36,421 bases of DNA from Sphingomonas endophytica (GCF_001476895.1 NZ_LDTB01000044.1:1-36421), one strand, 5' to 3'. Counted from the stretch's first letter, positions 15,059 to 23,662 are shown. Numbers and translations: made by a program. The notes: generated by a model from the letters alone, not told the origin.

Positions 15059-15982
15059 TCAGGCGGCGAGCGCCGCGACCGGGGCCGCCTCGCGCCGCGC
15101 GATCTCGTCGCCCCAGTGCAGGATCTCCATCGATCCGTCGAAATGCTCGACCAGCGCCGTGCACCCCTCCACCCAGTCGCCGTCGTTGTAATAAGCGACC
15201 CCGGCGATGTCACGCATCTCGGCGGTGTGGATGTGCCCGCACACCACGCCGTCGACGCCGCGACTGCCCGCCGCCTCCGCCACGATCTCCTCGAAGCGCG
15301 AGATGAACGCGACCGCGTTCTTCACCTTCGCCTTCGCGTGCTTGCTGAGCGACCAGTACGGCATCCCGAACCGGCGGCGCACCGCGCTGACCGCGCGGTT
15401 CAGCGTCATCAGCGCGGTATAGGCCGCGTCGCCGACATGCGCGAGCCAGCGATGCGACAGCGTGATCGCGTCGAATTCGTCGCCGTGCAGCACCAGCAGG
15501 CGGCGACCGTCGGCGGTCTCGTGCACCGCCTTGCGCCGGATCCTGATCCCGCCGAAATCGAGCCCCGCGAACTGCCGGAACATCTCGTCATGATTACCGG
15601 GGATGTAGATCATCCGCGTGCCGCGCCGCGCGCGCTTCATCAACCGCCAGATCACGTCGTTGTGCGCGGCGGGCCAGTAGAAGCGCTTCTTCAGCTGCCA
15701 CCCGTCGACGATATCGCCGACCAGATACATGATGTCGCTGTCGACATGGTCCAGGAAGTCGATCAGCATGTCGGCGTTGCAGCCGCGCGTGCCGAGATGG
15801 AAGTCGCTGATCCAGATCGTCCGAAACCGCCGCCGCTCGCCGACCGGCTCCTCGGGCCGGTGCGGGCGCGAGTTGGCGAAATCGAACAGGTCGGTGACAT
15901 CGGCCAGATGCCCGCTGGCCGTCGCGAGAGGCTGGCGGGGGTCGAGCGGGCGGATGTCGAGCATGTCGGCGATCGGCGGCAT
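15059..15982 (-). CDS. LpxH-like calcineurin-type metallophosphoesterase
   Basis: A 307-residue protein with all metal-binding motifs of calcineurin-like phosphoesterases: SDFHLG (Asp60, His62), GDIVDGW (Asp90), GNHDE (Asn130, His131), LHGDEFD and GHIHTAE. The order and GDIVDGWQLKK resemble the UDP-2,3-diacylglucosamine hydrolase family, but this long form with an N-terminal extension of about 50 residues is a distinct branch and may act on another phospholipid or nucleotide. GGGAG 8 bases before the ATG fixes the start. Co-transcribed with the downstream glycosyltransferase, consistent with envelope lipid metabolism. Confidence 0.88.
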   Translation of the reverse strand: MPPIADMLDIRPLDPRQPLATASGHLADVTDLFDFANSRPHRPEEPVGERRRFRTIWISDFHLGTRGCNADMLIDFLDHVDSDIMYLVGDIVDGWQLKKRFYWPAAHNDVIWRLMKRARRGTRMIYIPGNHDEMFRQFAGLDFGGIRIRRKAVHETADGRRLLVLHGDEFDAITLSHRWLAHVGDAAYTALMTLNRAVSAVRRRFGMPYWSLSKHAKAKVKNAVAFISRFEEIVAEAAGSRGVDGVVCGHIHTAEMRDIAGVAYYNDGDWVEGCTALVEHFDGSMEILHWGDEIARREAAPVAALAA

Positions 15983-16087
15983 GGGCGGTTCTCCCTTGCC
16001 GCCGTTATGCCGCCGTCATGTGACGCGCGCGTCTCCGCGCGGTGACGGTCGCGTGGCCGCCAGATGACGGTTTCGCGTCGTCGTGGC

Positions 16088-16207
16088 TCAGCGCGCCAGG
16101 TGGAGCGCCGCTTCGGCGGCCACGCCGACGATGCTCCAGCTACCGATGGTCAGCACGGTCAGGATCGCCATGCGACGGCGCGGCGAAAATTGTTGGTCGG
16201 CATGCAT
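16088..16207 (-). CDS. 39-residue probable single-pass membrane protein
   Basis: The frame encodes a basic N-terminus (MHADQQFSPRRR), a hydrophobic helix of about 20 residues (MAILTVLTIGSWSIVGVAAEAA) and a short tail HLAR. A basic segment followed by a single helix predicts an inner-membrane protein with its N-terminus inside. It is the only coding candidate I see in the roughly 400 bases between the phosphoesterase and the monooxygenase gene. The ribosome binding site is weak (AGAGGA 14 bases upstream). Function unknown. The rest of that gap, 16208-16389, holds no clear gene. Confidence 0.5.
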   Translation of the reverse strand: MHADQQFSPRRRMAILTVLTIGSWSIVGVAAEAALHLAR

Positions 16208-16389
16208 CGCGAAAACCACATCCTCTCAGGCAACGCTCGAACGACGTTGTACCCGGGGGGCTATAAGGCGATCTTCCCGAGGCTGGTTAACGCAAATGGC
16301 AGGTTTTAGAAATCGATTGCAGCGATGAGTCCGCGTTGGTCGACGCCGCCCCTGTTGCCACGCGCCCGCAGCGCTCCTAGTCAGTCGCG

Positions 16390-17442
16390 ATGACCGACAC
16401 GCTGATCGCCCCCGCTCCGTCCACGTCGACCGGCGCCCGCCGCCTCGCCACCCGCATGGAGCGCGGCGCGCGGTTCCTCGGCAGCGATGTCGCGATCATG
16501 GCCGGCGCGATGTCGTGGGTGTCGGAGCGCAATCTGGTCTCGGCGATGTCCAACGCCGGCGGCTTCGGCGTGATCGCCTGCGGTGCGATGACCCCCGCGC
16601 TGCTGGACGCGGAAATCGCCGCGACGAAGGCGATGACCGATCGGGCGTTCGGTGTGAACCTCATCACCATGCACCCCGATCTGACCGCGCTGATCCAGGT
16701 CTGCGCCAGCCACAGGGTCGGCCATGTCGTGCTGGCGGGCGGCCTGCCGCCCAAGGGGGCGCTGGAGGCGATCAAGGCAAGCGGCGCGAAGGTGATCTGC
16801 TTCGCCCCCACGCTGGCGCTGGCGAAGAAGCTGGTGCGCTCCGGCGTCGATGCGCTGGTGATCGAGGGCATGGAGGCGGGCGGCCATATCGGCCCCGTCT
16901 CGACCAGCGTGCTCGCGCAGGAGATGCTGCCCGAACTGGCGCAGGTCGTTCCGGTGTTCGTCGCCGGCGGGATCGGGCGTGGGGAGGCGATCGCGGGCTA
17001 TCTCGACATGGGGGCGGCGGGCGTCCAGCTCGGCACGCGCTTCGTCTGCGCGACCGAGAGCATCGCCCATCCGAACTTCAAGAGGGCGTTCATCCGCGCC
17101 TCCGCGCGCGACGCGGTCGCCAGCGTCCAGATCGACCCGCGCCTGCCGGTCATCCCGGTCCGCGCGCTGAAGAATGCCGGCGGCGAATTGTTCACCGCCC
17201 GCCAGCGCGAGGTCGCCCAGTCGCTTGACGAGGGCACGGTGGCGATGGCGGAGGCGCAGTTGCAGATCGAACATTACTGGGCCGGCGCGTTGCGCCGCGC
17301 CGTGATCGATGGCGATGTCGAACATGGCAGCGTCATGGCCGGCCAGTCGGTCGGCATGGTGACGAAGGAAGAGCCGATCGCGGCGATCATCGCCTCGCTG
17401 ATGGACGAAGCCGCGCAGGCCTTCGACAAGCGCGCGGCATAA
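16390..17442 (+). CDS. nitronate monooxygenase-like FMN enzyme
   Basis: A 350-residue TIM-barrel flavoprotein of the nitronate monooxygenase / 2-nitropropane dioxygenase family, related to FabK. Motifs: AIMAGAMSWVS near the FMN site, NAGGFGVIACG, VIEGMEAGGHIGP (the EAGGHxG signature), FVAGGIGRGEAIAGYLDMGAAGVQLGTRF for phosphate binding. It would oxidise alkyl nitronates or act as an enoyl reductase-like enzyme; the real substrate cannot be read. The first ATG at 16390 has no clear Shine-Dalgarno, and Met24 (16459) is an alternative start closer to the conserved region. Confidence 0.88.
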   Translation: MTDTLIAPAPSTSTGARRLATRMERGARFLGSDVAIMAGAMSWVSERNLVSAMSNAGGFGVIACGAMTPALLDAEIAATKAMTDRAFGVNLITMHPDLTALIQVCASHRVGHVVLAGGLPPKGALEAIKASGAKVICFAPTLALAKKLVRSGVDALVIEGMEAGGHIGPVSTSVLAQEMLPELAQVVPVFVAGGIGRGEAIAGYLDMGAAGVQLGTRFVCATESIAHPNFKRAFIRASARDAVASVQIDPRLPVIPVRALKNAGGELFTARQREVAQSLDEGTVAMAEAQLQIEHYWAGALRRAVIDGDVEHGSVMAGQSVGMVTKEEPIAAIIASLMDEAAQAFDKRAA

Positions 17443-17456
17443 TTCAGCCCGTTATC

Positions 17457-17551
17457 CGTCATGCCGGACGGATTCCGGCATCCATGTTTCCCCAAACGCA
17501 CCCGTCGTTGCTTTCGCGGAAACATGGACCCCGGCTTTCGCCGGGGTGACG
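17457..17551. repeat. family B palindromic repeat, copy 2 (with degenerate extension)
   Basis: The right arm, 17518-17551, is typical (ACATGGACCCCGG...CCGGGGTGACG). The left arm, 17457 onward, is a variant, CGTCATGCCGGACGG...CCGGCATCCATG, that still folds into its own hairpin and pairs at the inner CCATGTTTCC/GGAAACATGG. Just after it, TTTCGCCGCGGTGACGTC at about 17558 repeats TTTCGCCGGGGTGACGTC with one change, a partial tandem copy of the arm. The 296 bases between 17443 and 17738 hold this repeat and no gene that I can support. Confidence 0.8.
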
Positions 17552-17738
17552 TCGTGAATTTCGCCGCGGTGACGTCATCAGTGAGGCGCGTGGCCGCGCC
17601 GGAATGACGAATGCGGCGCGGATGGCCTTGCCCGATTCGCCTCACCGCATCTCCGGCACGGCGCGTCGTCCCCGTCTTCCCCGGCGGCACCGCACCATGG
17701 AAACGCCGCCCGTTCGCGTCTTGAAAAGGGGTTCCACG

Positions 17739-18404
17739 ATGCGCCTGCGCCCGCTCGCCGCCATGATCGCGGTGTCCCTTCTGGGCGCCGCCTGCTCGCG
17801 CACGCCGCCGGCGCCGCCGCCCCCGCCGCCGCAACCGGTCGTCACGATGATCCGCTCGCCGCTGCCCGCCGGCGCGCGGCCGGGCATGATGATCCCGGCC
17901 CGTCTGCCCGATGGACGCTGGGCGACCCCGAACGTCGGCCTGTCCCCCTCGGGCACGCTCTGGCACCTGCGCGCGGCGCTCAACGTCGCGGTGCTGGCGT
18001 GTCACGGCGCGCAACAGCCGGAGATGGTGAACCGGTACAACGCGCTGCTCAACACGCGCAAAGCCGTGCTCGCCAACGCGCAGACCGCGCTCCAGCAGGA
18101 ATATCGCGCGACACGCGGCAAGGAATGGGAGGATGCGTTCGATGACCAGATGACGCGCCTCTACAATTTCTTCGCGCAGGATTTCGCGCATGCCGGCTTC
18201 TGCGCGGCGGCGCAGGACGCGCTCGGGGCGGTGGCACTGGTCCCGCCAGAGGAACTGGGCGCCTTCGCCGCGCAGCGATTGCCGCTGCTGGAACAGCCGT
18301 TCACCGACTTCTTCGCGGCCTATGATCGCTGGCGGTCCGGCATGCTGGTGCGGGCACCGGATCCGGTCGTCGCCGCCCCGGCGACGATCCCGATCGCCGG
18401 CTGA
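17739..18404 (+). CDS. hypothetical lipoprotein
   Basis: A 221-residue protein with lipoprotein signal MRLRPLAAMIAVSLLGAAC (Cys19) and a following run of prolines, a typical flexible tether. The mature domain has WHLRAALNVAVLACHG, helical QTALQQEYRATRGKEWEDAFDDQMTRLYN-like segments and a second Cys in HAGFC that may pair with the Cys in VLACHG. I do not recognise a named domain; similar proteins seem to occur in sphingomonads. The ATG at 17739 is chosen because AAAAGGGG lies 7-8 bases upstream and the signal peptide begins there. Confidence 0.72.
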   Translation: MRLRPLAAMIAVSLLGAACSRTPPAPPPPPPQPVVTMIRSPLPAGARPGMMIPARLPDGRWATPNVGLSPSGTLWHLRAALNVAVLACHGAQQPEMVNRYNALLNTRKAVLANAQTALQQEYRATRGKEWEDAFDDQMTRLYNFFAQDFAHAGFCAAAQDALGAVALVPPEELGAFAAQRLPLLEQPFTDFFAAYDRWRSGMLVRAPDPVVAAPATIPIAG

Positions 18405-18452
18405 TCGTTGCGGCATTGCATCGAAATGCCGGGCGCGTGAGTTGAAGCGCGC

Positions 18453-19196
18453 ATGACCGTTCTCGCGCCGCCGCCATCCAGCCTGTTGACCGACGCCAGC
18501 CTGTTCCTCGATTTCGACGGGACGCTGGTCGAGATCGCCGACACGCCCGATGGCGTCGCGGTCGGCGCGGAGGTGGCGCCGTTGTTGATGCGGCTGGCGG
18601 ATCGCCTGTCCGGGCGGGTCGCGATCGTCACCGGGCGCCCGGTGCGGGAAGTGCGCGCGCTGATCGCCCCCGCCACGCTGCCGGTCGCCGGCAGTCACGG
18701 GCTGGAGATCGCCGCCGTCGATGGCCACATCGAATCGCCCGAACGCCCCGCCGCGCTCGACGCCGCGCTGGCGCGGGCGCACGCCTTCGCGACGGCGCAT
18801 CCGGGCTTGCTGGTCGAGGACAAGCCGTTCGGGATCGGGCTGCATTATCGCCGAGCGCCCGACGCCGCGCAGGCCGTGGCGGAGCTGGCGGAACAGCTCG
18901 CCGCCGCGCATGATCTGCATGTTCAGCATGGCAAGATGGTCGCCGAACTGCGGTTGCCGGGACGCGACAAGGGCGCGGCGATGACGTTGCTGATGACGGA
19001 ACCGGAGCGCCGCCGCACGGTTCCGGTGTTCGTGGGGGATGACGTGACCGACGAGGCCGGCTTTGCCGCCGCCGCCGCCATGGGCGGCGCGGGCGTGCTG
19101 GTCGGCCCGCCGCGCGACACCGCCGCAACCTATCGGGTCGACAGCGTGGCCGACGCGCTCGTCTGGCTCGACCAAGCGTGCAGGGAGGTGACATGA
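18453..19196 (+). CDS. otsB: trehalose-6-phosphate phosphatase
   Basis: A 247-residue HAD-superfamily phosphatase that removes phosphate from trehalose-6-phosphate. Motif I is FLDFDGTL (Asp20, Asp22), motif II VAIVTGRP, a conserved GSHGLEI, the Lys in LPGRDKGAA, and motif IV VFVGDDVTDE. Length and motif spacing are normal for OtsB. It is the first gene of an otsB-GH15-otsA operon. Its end contains the strong GGGAGGTGA ribosome binding site of the next gene, and its stop overlaps that gene's start (ATGA). Confidence 0.95.
   Translation: MTVLAPPPSSLLTDASLFLDFDGTLVEIADTPDGVAVGAEVAPLLMRLADRLSGRVAIVTGRPVREVRALIAPATLPVAGSHGLEIAAVDGHIESPERPAALDAALARAHAFATAHPGLLVEDKPFGIGLHYRRAPDAAQAVAELAEQLAAAHDLHVQHGKMVAELRLPGRDKGAAMTLLMTEPERRRTVPVFVGDDVTDEAGFAAAAAMGGAGVLVGPPRDTAATYRVDSVADALVWLDQACREVT
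19181..19190 (+). promoter_or_regulatory. strong Shine-Dalgarno of the GH15 gene
   Basis: AGGGAGGTG inside the last codons of otsB matches nearly the whole anti-Shine-Dalgarno sequence and sits 4 bases after GGAGG from the overlapping ATG at 19193. It decides the start of the glycoside hydrolase gene. Confidence 0.7.
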
Positions 19197-20977
19197 CGAC
19201 GACGCTGGATCTCTGGCCGATCGGCAATTGCCAGGTCAGTGCGCTGGTCGACCGCGCCGGACGCTTCGTCTGGGGGTGCGTGCCGCGCGTCGATGGCGAT
19301 CCCCTGTTCTCGGCCTTGCTCGGCGGGGAGGATCCGCAGGGCGGCTATTGGGGGATCGCGATCGAGGACAGCGTCTCGGTCGAACAGGAATATATCCGCA
19401 ACACGCCGATCCTCGTCACCACGCATCGCGACGCGCATGGCGGCGCGGTCGAGGTGATCGACTTCTGCCCGCGTTTCCAGCGCGAGGGGCGCACCTATCG
19501 GCCGGTCGGCTATGCGCGGATCGTCCGCCCGATCGCCGGCAGTCCGCGCGTCCGCGTCGCGCTGCGCCCGACCTGCGGCTGGGGCGGCGGATGCCGCGAA
19601 CAGATCGGCGGGTCGAACCATCTGCGGCTGCTGCTCGACACGATCGCGCTGCGGCTGACGACGACCGCGCCGATCGCGATGGTGCAGGGCGAACATGCCT
19701 TTCGCGTCGAACGGCCGCTGCATTTCTTCCTCGGGCCGGACGAGAGCTTCCAGGGCGATCTCGCCAGCACCGTCGACCTGATGCTCTATCGCACCACGCA
19801 GGAATGGCAGGGCTGGGTGCGCGGCCTCGCGGTGCCGCTGGAATGGCAGGAGGTGGTGATCCGCTGCGCGATCACGCTCAAGCTGTGCCAGCATGAGGAA
19901 ACCGGCGCGATTGTCGCCGCGCTGACCACTTCGGTCCCCGAACATGCCGGGTCGCAGCGCAACTGGGACTATCGCTTCTGCTGGATCCGCGACGCCTATT
20001 ATACCGTACAGGCGCTCAACCGGCTCGGCGCGCTGGACGTGCTGGAGGGGTATCTCGGCTATCTCCGCAATATCGTCGACGGCGCGCGCGGCGGGCATAT
20101 CCAGCCGCTGTACGGCGTGCTCGGCGAAGCGCATCTGCCGGAGCGGATCGAACAGTCGCTGCCCGGCTATCGCGGCATGGGTCCGGTGCGCGTCGGCAAC
20201 CAGGCGGCCGAGCAGATCCAGCACGACGCCTATGGCCAGATCGTGTTGTGCTCGGTTCACGCCTTCTTCGACCATCGCCTGTTCCGGCTGAGCGGCGTCG
20301 AGGATTTCGAGGCGCTGGAACGCGTCGGCGAGCGGGCTTGGGCCTATTACGACCAGCCCGACGCCGGCCTGTGGGAGCTGCGTACGCGCCAGAGCGTCCA
20401 CACCTATTCCAGCGCGATGTGCTGGGCCGCATGCGACCGCCTCGCCAACGCCGCCGAGCGGCTGAAGCTGGACGAGCGCCGGCAGTTGTGGGCCGAGCGC
20501 GCGCAGGTGATCCGCGACCGGATCGAAAGCGCGGCCTGGCGCGAGAATACGCGCCGGATGTCGGCGACGTTCGGTGGCGACGATCTCGACGCCAGCGTCC
20601 TGCAACTGCTCGACCTCCGTTTTCTGGAGGCGGACGACCCGCGCTTCCTCGACACGCTGGTCGCGATCGAGAAGGGTTTGCGGCGCGGCTCGACGATGCT
20701 CCGCTACGATACCGAGGATGATTTCGGGCTGCCGGAGACCGCGTTCAACGTCTGCACATTCTGGCTGATCGAGGCGCTTTTTCTCACCGGGCGCACTGAC
20801 GAGGCGCGTGTTCTGTTCGAGGAAATGCTGACGCGCTGCACCGCCGCCGGGCTGCTGTCGGAGGACATCGATCCGCAAAGTGGTGAATTGTGGGGAAATT
20901 ATCCGCAGACCTATTCGTTGGTCGGCATGATCAACTGCGCCGCCATGCTCAGCAAACCCTGGAGTAGTATCCGTTGA
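19193..20977 (+). CDS. glycoside hydrolase family 15 (trehalase/glucoamylase-type)
   Basis: A 594-residue protein with an N-terminal beta-sandwich (about 1-220) and the (alpha/alpha)6 barrel of GH15. Signatures: SQRNWDYRFCWIRDAYYT (about 255-270), RVGNQAAEQIQHDAYG, and DIDPQSGELWGNYPQTYS (about 558-575) carrying a likely catalytic acid. GH15 includes glucoamylases and bacterial/archaeal alpha,alpha-trehalases. Its position between otsB and otsA favours trehalose or a trehalose-related alpha-glucan as substrate, but this is inferred. No signal peptide is visible, so it should be cytoplasmic. It overlaps both neighbours (ATGA and TTGA). Confidence 0.88.
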   Translation: MTTTLDLWPIGNCQVSALVDRAGRFVWGCVPRVDGDPLFSALLGGEDPQGGYWGIAIEDSVSVEQEYIRNTPILVTTHRDAHGGAVEVIDFCPRFQREGRTYRPVGYARIVRPIAGSPRVRVALRPTCGWGGGCREQIGGSNHLRLLLDTIALRLTTTAPIAMVQGEHAFRVERPLHFFLGPDESFQGDLASTVDLMLYRTTQEWQGWVRGLAVPLEWQEVVIRCAITLKLCQHEETGAIVAALTTSVPEHAGSQRNWDYRFCWIRDAYYTVQALNRLGALDVLEGYLGYLRNIVDGARGGHIQPLYGVLGEAHLPERIEQSLPGYRGMGPVRVGNQAAEQIQHDAYGQIVLCSVHAFFDHRLFRLSGVEDFEALERVGERAWAYYDQPDAGLWELRTRQSVHTYSSAMCWAACDRLANAAERLKLDERRQLWAERAQVIRDRIESAAWRENTRRMSATFGGDDLDASVLQLLDLRFLEADDPRFLDTLVAIEKGLRRGSTMLRYDTEDDFGLPETAFNVCTFWLIEALFLTGRTDEARVLFEEMLTRCTAAGLLSEDIDPQSGELWGNYPQTYSLVGMINCAAMLSKPWSSIR

Positions 20978-22359
20978 ATCGCCTGATCGTCATCTCCAAC
21001 CGTGTGACCGCGCCGAAAGGCTCCACCGCCGGTGCGCAGGGGGGATTGGCGGTCGCGCTCGCCGCTGCGCTGCGTGATCGCGGCGGCATGTGGTTCGGCT
21101 GGTCGGGCGAGCAGACCGATCAGTTCAACGGCCATATCAATTTCCAGCGAAATCAAGGTGTCACCACCGCCACGGTCGATCTGGAGGAGCAGGACGTCCA
21201 GGAATATTACGACGGTTATGCCAACCGGACGCTTTGGCCGCTGTTCCACTACCGCATCGATCTTGCCGAATATGAGCGTGATTTCGCAGGGGGTTACAAG
21301 CGCACCAATCAGCGTTTCGCGGACACCGTCCGCCCGCTGGTCGAGCCGGACGACGTGATCTGGATCCAGGACTATCACATGTTCCCGCTCGGCGCGGAGC
21401 TGCGCGCGCGCGGATGCGACAACAGGATCGGATTTTTCCTGCATATTCCGTGGCCTCCACGCCGCCTGCTGGGGACGTTGCCCAATGCGCAGGCGCTGGT
21501 CGAATCGATGTTCGCCTACGATCTGATCGGTTTTCACACCGAGGAGTGGCTGGAATCGTTCTGCGATTTCGCGCGTCACGATATGGGCGCCGTGATCGAG
21601 GGCAATATCGCCCGGCTCGGCGACCGGCACGTCGAACTGATCGCTTGCCCGATCGGTATTGACGCCACGGAGTTCGCGGCCATGTCGCAGAGCGTGCCGG
21701 CACGGCTCGCCTATCGCCGGATGCGGGACAGCGCCGACGGGCGCGACATGATCGTCGGCGTCGACCGGCTCGACTATTCGAAGGGGCTGGAAGAACGTTT
21801 TCTGGGTTATGAGCGCTTCCTCAACGAGCATCCCGAGGAGCGCAAGGAGGTCTTTCTGCTTCAGGTCGCGCCACCCAGTCGTGTCTCGGTCGAAAGCTAC
21901 CAGCGCATCCGCCAGTCGCTCGAAGGGCTCTCCGGGCGGATCAACGGTGCCTATGCCGATGTCGACTGGGTGCCGATTCGCTATGTCAATCAGGGTTATC
22001 CGCGCGATCAGCTTTCCGGCATCTATCGCGCGGCGAAGATCGGACTGGTGACGCCGCTGCGCGACGGGATGAACCTGGTCGCGAAGGAATATGTCGCGGC
22101 ACAGGATCCGGAGGATCCCGGTGTGCTGGTGCTGTCGCGCTTCGCGGGTGCGGCGGAGCAGATGACCGACGCGCTGCTCGTCAATCCGTACAGCGCCGAG
22201 GAGGTGTCCGATGCGCTGTACCAGGCGCTGCGGATGCCGCGTCAGGAGCGGGTAAGGCGCTGGGAAAAGCTGATGGCCGGAGTCCAGGAACAGGACGTCA
22301 CCTGGTGGGCGGAAACGTTCCTCCAGGCGCTAGAAAAGGCGGATATGACGGTTAACTGA
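20974..22359 (+). CDS. otsA: trehalose-6-phosphate synthase
   Basis: A 461-residue GT20 enzyme joining UDP-glucose and glucose-6-phosphate. Motifs: LIVISNRV at the N-terminus, GGLAVAL, WIQDYHMFPLGAELR, FFLHIPWP, VGVDRLDYSKGL, TPLRDGMNLVAKEYVAAQ and VLSRFAGAA. The start is a TTG that overlaps the stop of the GH15 gene (TTGA), with GGAG 9 bases upstream; no later ATG would keep the N-terminal strand. With otsB it makes trehalose, a compatible solute and stress protectant. Confidence 0.95.
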   Translation: MNRLIVISNRVTAPKGSTAGAQGGLAVALAAALRDRGGMWFGWSGEQTDQFNGHINFQRNQGVTTATVDLEEQDVQEYYDGYANRTLWPLFHYRIDLAEYERDFAGGYKRTNQRFADTVRPLVEPDDVIWIQDYHMFPLGAELRARGCDNRIGFFLHIPWPPRRLLGTLPNAQALVESMFAYDLIGFHTEEWLESFCDFARHDMGAVIEGNIARLGDRHVELIACPIGIDATEFAAMSQSVPARLAYRRMRDSADGRDMIVGVDRLDYSKGLEERFLGYERFLNEHPEERKEVFLLQVAPPSRVSVESYQRIRQSLEGLSGRINGAYADVDWVPIRYVNQGYPRDQLSGIYRAAKIGLVTPLRDGMNLVAKEYVAAQDPEDPGVLVLSRFAGAAEQMTDALLVNPYSAEEVSDALYQALRMPRQERVRRWEKLMAGVQEQDVTWWAETFLQALEKADMTVN

Positions 22360-22441
22360 CGCCGGCTTCGGCGGGCGCGGTTCCTTGTGATCCGCTGTTG
22401 TCAGGCGCGCCTCGTTGTTGCACCCGGCCATCGTCAGGACG

Positions 22442-23662
22442 ATGACGGCGGGACAAGGGCGGCAGGGTGGCGTGACCGGAGCTTTATACGCGCTGATCGT
22501 GAATGTGTGCATCGCGCTCCTGTTCGCGGCGTCGTTCGCCGTGGTGCGCGCTTCTTACCCGCAACAGCGCGCCTCCATCGTCTTCTGCATGACCTATGCG
22601 TGGGGGACGCTGACGCCCCTGTCCGAACTCGCGGTCCATTACACGCCGCAGACGTTGTTCTTCGTCGCGCTGAGCTATGGCAGCTTCACCGTGTCGATGT
22701 TGTGCTTCCTGGCGGGGGTCGCGTTGATCGCCGAGCGCCCCCTGCCAGCCTGGCTGATTCCGACGCTGGCAGCCGCTGCGCTTGTCGGGCGGGTGGGAAT
22801 CTGGAACGTCTCGCGCGACACCTTGCTGTTCGGCGTGGTGTTTCAGGCACCCTATTACATCATCTTCGTCATCAATACCGCCATCGCCGCACGCGCCGCG
22901 CGCACCAGCCGCGATCCGATGTGGCTGTTGCTGGGGATCATCTTCGCTGCCTCGGCGTGCTATTTCATGGCCAAGCCGTTCTTCGCGGCGGCATTCGGCT
23001 TCGGTGACGATCCGCGCGCCTATGCCACCAGCGGCTATGCCCTGTTCTCGCAGGCGGTCGGCGGCCTGTTGATGGTGATGTCGGGGCTGGCGGTGCTGCT
23101 GATGATCATCCGCCTGGCGCTCCGCTCGTCGCAGGAGGCCTCGGAGACCGACACGCTGACCAATGTCGCCAACCGGCGCGGGTTCGAGCGGCAGGCGGCG
23201 GCGATGCTGGCGCAGGCGGAGCGCGACGGAAAGCCGTTGGCGGCGATCATGTTCGACCTCGACCACTTCAAGCGCGTCAACGATTCGTTCGGCCACGCGA
23301 CCGGCGACGGTGTGCTCCGCGCGGTCGCGCAGGCGGCACAGCGCGCTCTGCCTGACACCGCGTTGATCGCGCGGCTGGGCGGCGAGGAATTCTGCGCCTT
23401 GCTCGACCGGACGACGTTGCGCGGCGCGGCGCTGGTCGGGCAGGCGATCCGCGACGCGGTGGCGGAGATCGACCCGCACCTGCCGCGCGTCACCATCAGC
23501 GGCGGTATCGCGCAACTGCGGCCCACCGATACGCTGGTGACGCTGCTCGATCGCGCCGATCGCCGTGCCTATGAGGCGAAGGCGAACGGCCGCGACCGTA
23601 TCTATCCGTTGCTGTCGCTCGATCGATCGGCGGAGCCCGAGGAAGGCCCGCTGTTGCTATAG
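22442..23662 (+). CDS. membrane diguanylate cyclase (GGDEF)
   Basis: A 406-residue protein: about six transmembrane helices in residues 12-230, a short linker, then a GGDEF domain (TDTLTNVANRRGFE, MFDLDHFKRVND, and the active-site GGEEF at 313-317). It should make cyclic di-GMP in response to a membrane signal. The inhibitory I-site (RxxD five residues before GGEEF) is absent, so product inhibition is not expected through that site. I start at the ATG with AGGA just before it; a GTG at 22472 is possible. The 3' end overlaps the convergent channel gene by 61 bases. Confidence 0.88.
   Translation: MTAGQGRQGGVTGALYALIVNVCIALLFAASFAVVRASYPQQRASIVFCMTYAWGTLTPLSELAVHYTPQTLFFVALSYGSFTVSMLCFLAGVALIAERPLPAWLIPTLAAAALVGRVGIWNVSRDTLLFGVVFQAPYYIIFVINTAIAARAARTSRDPMWLLLGIIFAASACYFMAKPFFAAAFGFGDDPRAYATSGYALFSQAVGGLLMVMSGLAVLLMIIRLALRSSQEASETDTLTNVANRRGFERQAAAMLAQAERDGKPLAAIMFDLDHFKRVNDSFGHATGDGVLRAVAQAAQRALPDTALIARLGGEEFCALLDRTTLRGAALVGQAIRDAVAEIDPHLPRVTISGGIAQLRPTDTLVTLLDRADRRAYEAKANGRDRIYPLLSLDRSAEPEEGPLLL

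Noticed and set aside
16281..16331. A TTAAC half-site and a GAGTC (GANTC) site as possible CtrA and CcrM signals before the monooxygenase gene
   Set aside because: Only a half of the CtrA consensus is present and single GANTC sites are expected by chance; nothing ties them to a promoter.
17274..19175. A 633-codon open frame on the minus strand across the lipoprotein and otsB
   Set aside because: It crosses a palindromic repeat and two well-supported plus-strand genes and has a biased, low-complexity composition typical of antisense frames.
22360..22441. A short GC-rich inverted repeat (CGCCG/CGGCG) after otsA as a terminator
   Set aside because: The stem is only 5 bp and there is no T-run; too weak to call.
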